This document shows, piece after piece, positions 8,226 through 13,268 of a DNA stretch of 13,268 nt; the first letter of the stretch is position 1; each line of letters begins with the position of its first letter. The stretch comes from Lysobacteraceae bacterium. Lineage in GTDB: Bacteria; Pseudomonadota; Gammaproteobacteria; Xanthomonadales; Wenzhouxiangellaceae. Location of the stretch: the NCBI GenBank assembly GCA_020201235.1, contig JAIVHD010000042.1, positions 1 through 13,268 of the forward strand, given 5' to 3'. The notes under the pieces are model-generated. The model made no database searches. It was not told the origin of the DNA and saw only the letters and a list, made by a program, of their open reading frames with translations. A program made the translations under genes and the position numbers.

Positions 8226-8226
8226 G
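8223..8226. other. CATG serving as start codon on both strands
   Basis: The palindrome CATG contains ATG at 8224-8226 on the plus strand (TPR lipoprotein) and ATG at 8225-8223 on the minus strand (hemA). No alternative in-frame start fits either protein well. Each gene's leader and promoter therefore lie inside the other's coding sequence. Confidence 0.7.
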
Positions 8227-9684
8227 CATGAACCACGATCAGACAAACCCGTCATTGTCAGCGGATTTTTCGCACAAATCAAGTTTTTTATCATATTGAC
8301 GTTGCTGGCCGGCTGCGCGGGCCCGCGTGAAACGGTCGACACCGAGCAAGCCGACGAGCTTCGTTCGGTGATTGCCGCGGCGCGCGAGGCCGGAGAAGCG
8401 GGTGAATACGAGCGCGCTCTCGACTTGTACATGAGCATCATGAACGAGACCGACAATGTCGCGGTGGCACGCGGTGCCGCGCAGCTGGCATCGGCCATGG
8501 AGGATTGGCCGGCCGCCGGGGCAGCGGCTGAACGCTGGCTGGAATTGCGACCGGACTCGCAGTCGGCTGCTCAATTGGCGGTCATCGCAGCCCTGCGACA
8601 GAATCGCCTTGAACATTCGGTGAAACTGCTGCGATCGGAGATTCTTTCGCAGGCCGACCCGGATGCGTCCTGGATGGCGGCGATTGCACTGTTGGCGGCG
8701 GCCGACTCTGATGAACGTGCGCGTAAGGGTCTGGAGCATCTTCTGCGCATGGGTGCGCCACTGCCGGACGGCTTTGACTCGTATCAGCGCAGCCGGCTGG
8801 CACGCCAGCTCGGTGATGCCGACAATGCCGCCGAGCTGGCGGTGCAAGCCTATAGCGCCGCGCCGGATTTTGAACGCGCCATGTGGGCCTCGCACACGGC
8901 CGAGGAAGCAGGGCAGGCCGAACGCGCGCTGGATTTTTTGCGCCGGGCGCGCGAGCACAGACCCGATCATCCTGAAGTTGCGCTGGCGGAATCGGATCTG
9001 CTTCGCGAACTGGGCCGGGTCGACGAAGCGCTGCAGACTCTGGATGGGCTGGCCGACAGCCCGGAAGTGCTGTACTCGCGCGGCATGCTTGAGCAGCAAC
9101 TCGAGCAGACCGGGCCGGCCAAAGAAAGCTGGCGACGGCTGGCTGCGCTGGAAGTAGACAGCGACCCCGACCGTCATGCCTGGCTGACTGGACTGCTGGC
9201 CGAAGTACTGGAGATGAACGCCGAAGCACAGCAATGGTATCGCCGCGTGGGGGGAGAGCTTTCCACTCGTGCCAGCCTGCGGCGAGCGCTGTTGCTGGCC
9301 GATCAAGGTCGCATCGACGAGGCGCGCAGCCTGCTTTCCGGGTTGCGAAACCTGCCCGATCCCGAGATGGTCGAGCAGGCATGGCTGGTCGAGGCGCAGA
9401 TTTTGGTCGACCAGGGGCAGGCCGATTCGGCGATCGACATGCTCAGCCAGGCACTGGTTGAGATGCCCGGCAGCACGGCGCTGCTGTACGGATCGGACCG
9501 ATCGCCAACGAGAGGCCTCGAGCATCATCGCGCGGGCGCTCGAACTGGAGCCGGAAAATCCAGCCATTCTCGATTCGATGGGTTGGGTCCTGTTCAAGCT
9601 CGGGCGTGCCGAGCAGGCCTTGCCGTATCTGCAAAAGGCCGCCGCTGCGGATGCCCACCCGGAAATTGTCGCCCATTTGATTGA
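8224..9684 (+). CDS. TPR repeat outer-membrane lipoprotein (PA4667-like), frameshifted near the 3' end
   Basis: The open frame gives 486 aa. It starts with a lipoprotein signal peptide: basic n-region, hydrophobic FFIILTLLAG, and lipobox Cys at residue 31, with Ala and Gly after it (no Asp at +2, which predicts outer-membrane sorting). The body is a series of degenerate helix-turn-helix TPR units, such as ERALDLYMSIM, AERALDFLRRAREHRP and DEALQTLDGLA. Family members sit between hemA and lolB in pseudomonads and relatives; their function is not firmly established and is presumably envelope-related. Homology holds to about residue 422 (ALLYG, near 9490). The remaining codons to 9684 read arginine- and glycine-rich out-of-frame sequence, while the genuine C-terminus continues in the next frame. 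Normal length would be about 570 aa. The gene is either broken or carries an assembly error. lolB follows. Confidence 0.8.
   Translation: MHEPRSDKPVIVSGFFAQIKFFIILTLLAGCAGPRETVDTEQADELRSVIAAAREAGEAGEYERALDLYMSIMNETDNVAVARGAAQLASAMEDWPAAGAAAERWLELRPDSQSAAQLAVIAALRQNRLEHSVKLLRSEILSQADPDASWMAAIALLAAADSDERARKGLEHLLRMGAPLPDGFDSYQRSRLARQLGDADNAAELAVQAYSAAPDFERAMWASHTAEEAGQAERALDFLRRAREHRPDHPEVALAESDLLRELGRVDEALQTLDGLADSPEVLYSRGMLEQQLEQTGPAKESWRRLAALEVDSDPDRHAWLTGLLAEVLEMNAEAQQWYRRVGGELSTRASLRRALLLADQGRIDEARSLLSGLRNLPDPEMVEQAWLVEAQILVDQGQADSAIDMLSQALVEMPGSTALLYGSDRSPTRGLEHHRAGARTGAGKSSHSRFDGLGPVQARACRAGLAVSAKGRRCGCPPGNCRPFD
8254..8282 (-). promoter_or_regulatory. Candidate sigma-70 promoter for hemA
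   Basis: On the minus strand, TTGATT (8282-8277) and GACAAT (8259-8254) are separated by 17 bases, each matching 4 of 6 consensus positions. They lie 29-57 bases upstream of the hemA start, inside the signal-peptide codons of the divergent TPR gene. An AT-rich run at 8284-8295 lies just upstream. Confidence 0.35.
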
Positions 9685-9802
9685 GGTCCTTTGGGTGTTG
9701 GATCGAACAGATGAAGCCATGGCCTGGGTAGGCCGAACGCGGGAGCGACTCGGCGGCGAGGAGGTTTACGATCGAACCTTGTCGCGCCTGGGGATCGAGT
9801 AA
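9491..9802 (+). pseudogene. Displaced 3' end of the TPR lipoprotein gene
   Basis: In the frame starting GAT CGG ACC GAT CGC the protein reads DRTDRQREASSIIARALELE and then PENPAILDSMGWVLFKLG, EQALPYLQKAA, HPEIVAHLIEVLWVLDRTDEA, ending RLGIE at the TAA (9800-9802). This is the conserved C-terminal TPR of the same family, shifted by +1 relative to the upstream frame. From memory, relatives carry roughly 40 more residues between LLY and ADRTDR, including a helix pair ending NALGYTLA. The lesion is therefore best explained as a deletion of roughly 120 bases with a length not divisible by three, at about 9490. It has no evident start of its own. Confidence 0.75.
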
Positions 9803-10081
9803 CAAACAGTGTACTCCAGCGAACCCGTGATTGAATCGCCACGAGGCGCATTTCAGGCGCAACAGCCGCCGGGCGCGAGGGACCGGCCTGCTGGCAGCCC
9901 ACCGAGCTACGCTCGCGGCTGGCAACGCCCAAGCGGTCGCTGTTCCGGCAAAACCCAACTGGAGCGGGCCCTGGTCGGCGTTTCGGCACCGTTTCGGGCG
10001 GTCCGGTGCCGGGATGCAGGCTGCTGGTTTCGGCCTGGCATCGACCATCCCTGGCGCTTTGCGGCCCGCCTGTCGCGGCCC
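9803..10081 (+). other. Leader region upstream of lolB with two potential hairpins
   Basis: These 279 bases separate the TPR stop from the preferred lolB start. In relatives this gap is usually only a few bases. The lolB frame is open back to 9809, but that N-terminus is arginine/proline-rich, resembles nothing, and would bury the signal peptide. Two structures stand out: CGGCACCG (9984-9991) pairing perfectly with CGGTGCCG (10004-10011) across a 12-nt loop, and an imperfect AGCC/CGAG...CTCG/GGCT hairpin at about 9896-9923. No promoter, RNA family or mobile element was recognised. Confidence 0.5.
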
Positions 10082-10699
10082 GTGGCATGGCCATTGACGC
10101 GTTGGCTTGTCGCCACCCTTTGCGTGGTTTCGCTAGCCGCCTGCGCAGTTCGCGAACCGCGTCCGCAAGGTGCCTGGCTGGAAGAGCGGCAGGCATGGTT
10201 CGACGGCCGCGAGCACTGGTCGGTGCAAGGCCGGTTGGGCTTGTCCGACGGCCGCCGGGGTGGCAGCCTGGCGATGACCTGGCAGGCCGATGGCGATTTT
10301 AATTCGATCGCTTTGCGGACCATCGTCGGCGGTCGGCAATGGCAGCTTGAGTTCGGTCCGGACCAGGCAGTTCTGACCGGCAGCGAAGTGGGTCGTCTCT
10401 CCGGTGCCGATCCGGACGCGCTGGTCGAGCAGGCCGTCGGCTGGCCGATCCCGGTTCGCTGGATGGGCTTTTGGCTGCGCGGCCTGCCCGCGCCTGATCG
10501 AGCAACTGTCCACTATGCCGACGATGGCGCACTGACCCGCTTGCAATGGGCCGACTGGAGCATCGATTTTATGCGCTGGACACTCGAACCCGGTGCCGGG
10601 CTGCTGTTACCCGTGCGGCTGGATGCGCACAGCCCGCCGTACCGGGTTCGCGCAGTCCTGCGCGACTGGAATTTTGATTCGAAAAGGACTTTTCAATGA
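10082..10699 (+). CDS. lolB: Outer-membrane lipoprotein receptor LolB
   Basis: LolB is the outer-membrane lipoprotein that accepts lipoproteins from the periplasmic carrier LolA and inserts them into the inner leaflet. With GTG at 10082 the protein is 205 aa (E. coli 207) and begins MAWPLTRWLVATLCVVSLAA followed by lipobox Cys21. An in-frame TTG at 10094 is an alternative; the open frame to 9809 is too long. Family landmarks: WSVQGRLGLSDG (after a WFDGRE helix end), a GGRQWQLEFGPDQAVL strand pair, GWPIPVRWMGFWLRGLP (compare GMPIPLxxLRQWILGLP in E. coli), and the final YRVRAVLRDWNFD strand. Ile or Val probably replaces the exposed Leu of the E. coli protruding loop (ALRTIVGG). No strong Shine-Dalgarno is visible before 10082. 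The gene follows the TPR lipoprotein and overlaps the next SDR by ATGA. ispE, its usual follower, is absent. Confidence 0.92.
   Translation: MAWPLTRWLVATLCVVSLAACAVREPRPQGAWLEERQAWFDGREHWSVQGRLGLSDGRRGGSLAMTWQADGDFNSIALRTIVGGRQWQLEFGPDQAVLTGSEVGRLSGADPDALVEQAVGWPIPVRWMGFWLRGLPAPDRATVHYADDGALTRLQWADWSIDFMRWTLEPGAGLLLPVRLDAHSPPYRVRAVLRDWNFDSKRTFQ
10684..10688 (+). promoter_or_regulatory. Ribosome-binding site of the second SDR, inside lolB
   Basis: AAGGA lies 7 nt before the ATG at 10696, within the last codons of lolB. It fixes the start and, with the 4-nt overlap of stop and start (ATGA), indicates translational coupling. Confidence 0.75.
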
Positions 10700-11364
10700 A
10701 AACCATCGTCATTACCGGTGCCAACCGGGGCATTGGGCTGGCCCTGGCCGGCCTGTTCAGAGACCGCGGCGATCAGGTGATCGCGGTCTGTCGCGATTCG
10801 TCACCGCAGCTCGAAGCACTCGGTGTTCAGATTAAAGCCGGTGTCGACGTCACCAGCGGCGACTCGCTGAGACGCCTGGCAGCTTGTCTGGACGACACCC
10901 GCATCGATGTACTGGTCAATAATGCTGGAGTCATGCGTAAGACTGATTTGGAACACATCGAACAACAGCTCGATGATTATCGAGTGCAATTCGAGGTCAA
11001 CGCATTGGCACCATTGCGGGTCACCTCGGCGCTACTCGGTCGGCTCTCGGATGATGCCAGAGTGGTCATTGTTTCGAGCCGTATGGGCTCGCTTTCCGAC
11101 AACAGCTCCGCCGGTCATTATGGCTATCGCGTTTCCAAGGCGGCGGCCAACATGGCCGGCGTCACGCTGGCACATGAACTGAAGGACAAGGGCATCGCCG
11201 TCGGCCTGCTGCACCCGGGCTACGTCAAAACCGACATGACCGGAAATACCGGTGACATCGATCCGTTGGACGCGGCCAGGGGCCTGATCGGCAGGATCGA
11301 TGAATTAACGCTGGAAAACGCCGGCGGCTTTTATCACGCCAATGGCGAGAAATTGCCCTGGTAG
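10696..11364 (+). CDS. Short SDR-family oxidoreductase (C-factor/CsgA-like group)
   Basis: This 222-aa protein is shorter than classical SDRs (about 250 aa) and belongs to the compact group often annotated as C-factor-like short-chain dehydrogenases. The cofactor loop is TGANRGIG (residues 7-14), NNAG is at 75-78, the structural Asn is N102 (VNALAPL), the active-site Ser lies in VSSRMGS (126-132), and Tyr and Lys are in YRVSK (144-148). The Ser-to-Tyr spacing is a few residues longer than in classical SDRs, as is normal for the group. The end, GGFYHANGEKLPW (210-222), is also characteristic. The substrate is unknown; the CsgA name does not imply fruiting-body signalling here. It is coupled to lolB by a 4-nt overlap and occupies the position where ispE is normally found. 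It converges on cysK, with 70 nt between the stops. Confidence 0.92.
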   Translation: MKTIVITGANRGIGLALAGLFRDRGDQVIAVCRDSSPQLEALGVQIKAGVDVTSGDSLRRLAACLDDTRIDVLVNNAGVMRKTDLEHIEQQLDDYRVQFEVNALAPLRVTSALLGRLSDDARVVIVSSRMGSLSDNSSAGHYGYRVSKAAANMAGVTLAHELKDKGIAVGLLHPGYVKTDMTGNTGDIDPLDAARGLIGRIDELTLENAGGFYHANGEKLPW

Positions 11365-11421
11365 ACCCATCTGTTGCATCAGCGGCGCGAGACCGTTGCG
11401 CTGCCCGGAGCGCCTGGTCGC

Positions 11422-11443
11422 AAAACGCCCGGCCTCAGGCCGG
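11422..11443 (-). terminator. Terminator-like hairpin containing the cysK stop codon
   Basis: Read on the minus strand, CCGGCC (11443-11438), TGA (11437-11435, the cysK stop) and GGCCGG (11434-11429) form a perfect 6-bp GC stem with a 3-nt loop. It is followed by GCGTTTT. The T-run is only four bases, so intrinsic termination would be weak. Confidence 0.4.
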
Positions 11444-12406
11444 ATCGTCGTAGCCGTTTTCGACCAGCCAGTCCTGGTCTGAGCCTTCATTGATGCCGTC
11501 GAACAGGTAGGTCGAAAGATAGCGTTCCCCGGTGTCCGGAATCATCGCGAGTATCGAAGAGCCGCGCGGTGCCTGGGCGGCGGCTTTCAGTGCGGCAGCC
11601 ACGGTTCCGCCGCCGGAAACACCGGAGAAGATGCCTTCCTTGCGGGCCAGGTCGCGCGCCGTATCGCGTGCCTCGTCGTCGCTGACGAGAATGATTTCAT
11701 CGGCGATTTCCGTGTTCATGATTTCCGGCAGAAAATCCGGCGTCCAGCCCTGAATCTTGTGCGGCGACCAGTCTTTTCCGGCCATCATGGCCGCAGTTTC
11801 CGGCTCGGTCGCGATGACCTTGATGTCCGGACGGGCCAGCTTAAGCATCTCTCCGGCGCCGGTCATGGTGCCACCCGTGCCCCAGCCGGTGACGAAATAA
11901 TCCAGTCTGTGACCGGCGAATGTGCGCAGAATCTCAGGCCCGGTTGTGTTGCGGTGATATTCGGGATTGGCCTGGTTCTCAAACTGCCGGGCCAGAAACC
12001 AGCCATTTCGGCTGGCAAGCTCTGCGGCCCGTCGAACCATGCCGGTACCCCGTTCTTCCTTTGGGGTCAGGATGACCTTCGCGCCAAGCGCTCGCATTAG
12101 CTTGCGGCGTTCGATAGAGAAGGTTTCAACCATCAGGGCCACAAACGGGTAGCCCTTGGCAGCGCAGACCATGGCGAGCGCGATGCCGGTGTTGCCGGAT
12201 GTGGCCTCGACCACCGTTTGACCGGGCTTCAGATCGCCGCGGCGTTCGGCGTCCTCGATAATTGCGATCGCCAGCCGGTCCTTGACCGAGGCCATCGGGT
12301 TAAAAAACTCGACTTTGACAAACAAATCGACGTGCTCCGGTGCCAGCTTGTTGATGCGAACGACCGGAGTGTTACCAATGGTTTGCAGGATGTTGTCGTA
12401 GATCAT
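11435..12406 (-). CDS. cysK: Cysteine synthase A (O-acetylserine sulfhydrylase)
   Basis: This PLP enzyme makes cysteine from O-acetylserine and sulfide. The 323-aa protein has the fold-type II signature: substrate loop GNTPVVR (11-17), PLP lysine K42 in ASVKDR, substrate-binding TSGNTG (69-74), QFEN (141-144), the phosphate-binding GTGGTMTG (176-183), and IPDTGERYLST (289-299). The sequence matches the subgroup whose members end near LFDGINEGSD. The loop that contacts the PLP ring nitrogen, GISSGA in Salmonella CysK, reads GVSGGG (262-267) here, so the second Ser is replaced by Gly (G265). CysM is less likely, but CysK and CysM cannot be separated with certainty by eye. The ATG at 12406 has a good AAGGA ribosome-binding site. 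It lies 25 nt after the cysG stop and is probably co-transcribed, linking siroheme synthesis with sulfide fixation. Confidence 0.93.
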   Translation of the reverse strand: MIYDNILQTIGNTPVVRINKLAPEHVDLFVKVEFFNPMASVKDRLAIAIIEDAERRGDLKPGQTVVEATSGNTGIALAMVCAAKGYPFVALMVETFSIERRKLMRALGAKVILTPKEERGTGMVRRAAELASRNGWFLARQFENQANPEYHRNTTGPEILRTFAGHRLDYFVTGWGTGGTMTGAGEMLKLARPDIKVIATEPETAAMMAGKDWSPHKIQGWTPDFLPEIMNTEIADEIILVSDDEARDTARDLARKEGIFSGVSGGGTVAAALKAAAQAPRGSSILAMIPDTGERYLSTYLFDGINEGSDQDWLVENGYDDPA

Positions 12407-12411
12407 AGGAT

Positions 12412-12416
12412 TCCTT
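12412..12416 (-). promoter_or_regulatory. Ribosome-binding site of cysK
   Basis: AAGGA on the minus strand ends 5 nt before the cysK ATG, in the 25-nt gap after the cysG stop. It supports the chosen start. Confidence 0.7.
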
Positions 12417-12431
12417 GTTGAATTCGTCGCC

Positions 12432-13268
12432 TCATGCTATGGCGACACGTTTCTCCAGCTCGGCTTCGAGGCCCATCGGCGCCTGCCCATACCAGCCCAG
12501 CGACGCCGCCAGCGCGGTCACCTCGCCAACATACACCATTGCCGGGCTGACAACCCTGTGGGCTTCGGCGAGTTCGTGTAAACGACCCAGTTGGCCGAGC
12601 AGCACGCGTTGTCCGGGACGGGTTCCGTTCTCGACGATTGCGACCGGCGTGGACGGGCAGCGTCCATGATCGATCAGCCTGGTGCAAACGGTTTCAAGCT
12701 TGCCGACGGCCATGAAAAATGCCAGCGTCTGGCGGTCTTTGGCCAATGCCTGCCAATCGAGGCGATCAATCGAGGCCTTGCAATGCGCGGTGATCATGCG
12801 AACGGACTGGGCGTAGTCGCGATGGGTCAGCGGAATGCCGGCATAGGATGCGCAAGCCGAGGCTGCGGTGATCCCGGGGACGACCTGATAGTCGATGTCG
12901 TGGCGGCGAAGGATTTCCAGTTCCTCGCCGCCGCGGCCGAAAATCATCGGGTCGCCGCCCTTGAGCCGAACCACGCGGTTACCGGCGCGCGCGTGGCTGA
13001 CCAGCAACTCATGGATCGTGGTCTGCGGGGTCGAGCAGCGACCACGTCGCTTGGCAACATCAATGAACTCGGCATCGCGGCGGGCGTATTCGAGGATGCG
13101 CTGATCAACCAGGCCATCATGGATGATCACGTCGGCGGCCTGGATCAAGCGCAGCGCCTTGAGGGTTAGCAGTTCAGGGTCGCCCGGCCCGGCACCGACC
13201 AGCGCGACCGAGCCCACCGCCGGGACATCGCCACACTCGAGTTGCTGCTTGATCCGGTTTTCGGCGCG
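12432..13268 (-). CDS. cysG: Siroheme synthase CysG, C-terminal uroporphyrinogen-III methyltransferase part (5' end off window)
   Basis: The visible 278 residues hold a complete SUMT domain, which uses two SAM to convert uroporphyrinogen III to precorrin-2. Counting from the window edge: [14 protein letters not shown] (23-36), [16 protein letters not shown] (101-116), VPGITAAS (130-137), [12 protein letters not shown] (146-157), [11 protein letters not shown] (212-222). A GTG at 13217 could start a stand-alone SUMT. However, the frame stays open for 17 more codons to the edge and reads like the linker after the SirC-like dehydrogenase domain, so a bifunctional or trifunctional CysG is more likely. 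Siroheme is the cofactor of sulfite and nitrite reductases, consistent with cysK 25 nt downstream. Confidence 0.9.
   Translation of the reverse strand, partial: RAENRIKQQLECGDVPAVGSVALVGAGPGDPELLTLKALRLIQAADVIIHDGLVDQRILEYARRDAEFIDVAKRRGRCSTPQTTIHELLVSHARAGNRVVRLKGGDPMIFGRGGEELEILRRHDIDYQVVPGITAASACASYAGIPLTHRDYAQSVRMITAHCKASIDRLDWQALAKDRQTLAFFMAVGKLETVCTRLIDHGRCPSTPVAIVENGTRPGQRVLLGQLGRLHELAEAHRVVSPAMVYVGEVTALAASLGWYGQAPMGLEAELEKRVAIA

Noticed and set aside
8226..8498. A 91-residue N-terminal extension of HemA
   Set aside because: The family starts at [15 protein letters not shown], the resulting length equals E. coli HemA, and the extension is antisense to the TPR gene.
9485..9510. Programmed ribosomal frameshift joining the two halves of the TPR gene
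   Set aside because: There is no slippery heptamer, and family comparison indicates missing residues at the junction, so a deletion explains the frame change better.
8239..9720. A 493-codon open frame on the minus strand opposite the TPR gene
   Set aside because: It is antisense to a recognisable lipoprotein gene, resembles no family, and long antisense frames are expected in GC-rich DNA.
9809..10081. LolB starting at the upstream ATG at 9809
   Set aside because: This would place about 90 arginine/proline-rich residues before the signal peptide and prevent lipoprotein processing; GTG at 10082 gives the normal 205 residues.
1..13268. A new defence, secretion or mobile-element system
   Set aside because: Nearly every coding segment belongs to a known housekeeping or metabolic family; no transposase, integrase, toxin-antitoxin, nuclease or repeat array was seen.

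Overview
The window is a GC-rich, densely coded stretch of chromosome from a gammaproteobacterium. Four things support this: a csiV-type gene directly downstream of mfd, the divergent hemA / TPR-lipoprotein-lolB cluster, RF1 downstream of HemA, and a CysG-type siroheme synthase next to cysteine synthase. The protein variants resemble the Xanthomonadales/Chromatiales/Wenzhouxiangella side of the class; that placement is inference from remembered sequences and no search was run.

Layout. Positions 1-3905 (minus): mfd, the transcription-repair coupling factor, followed after 9 nt by the start of csiV, which runs off the left edge. Positions 3906-4191: divergent intergenic region with a 12-bp palindrome and a small hairpin. 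Positions 4192-5879 (plus): a classical SDR oxidoreductase, then an exported protein of the methyltransferase-like COG4798 type. This pair converges on prfA. Positions 5893-8225 (minus): hemA and prfA, overlapping by GTGA, with a terminator-like hairpin starting at the prfA stop. Positions 8224-11364 (plus): a PA4667-like TPR lipoprotein that is frameshifted near its 3' end, then lolB, then a second short SDR overlapping lolB by ATGA. Positions 11435-13268 (minus): a cysG-type gene (5' end beyond the right edge) and cysK, converging on the second SDR.

How the genes relate. HemA makes glutamate-1-semialdehyde for tetrapyrroles, and CysG diverts uroporphyrinogen III to siroheme, the cofactor of sulfite reductase. 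CysK then fixes the resulting sulfide into cysteine, so cysG-cysK is a sensible sulfur-assimilation pair. LolB inserts lipoproteins into the outer membrane, and its TPR neighbour is itself a predicted outer-membrane lipoprotein. Mfd, RF1 and CsiV are housekeeping neighbours.

Notable points. Two widely conserved genes carry internal deletions relative to their families: about 55 residues in frame from the N-terminal UvrB-like module of Mfd, and roughly 40 residues plus a frame change in the TPR gene. These may be real lesions or an assembly problem. hemA and the TPR gene share one CATG as their two start codons. The usual neighbours prmC (after prfA) and ispE (after lolB) are absent. I found no rRNA, tRNA, CRISPR array, insertion sequence or phage gene, and nothing that convincingly makes an undescribed multi-gene system.
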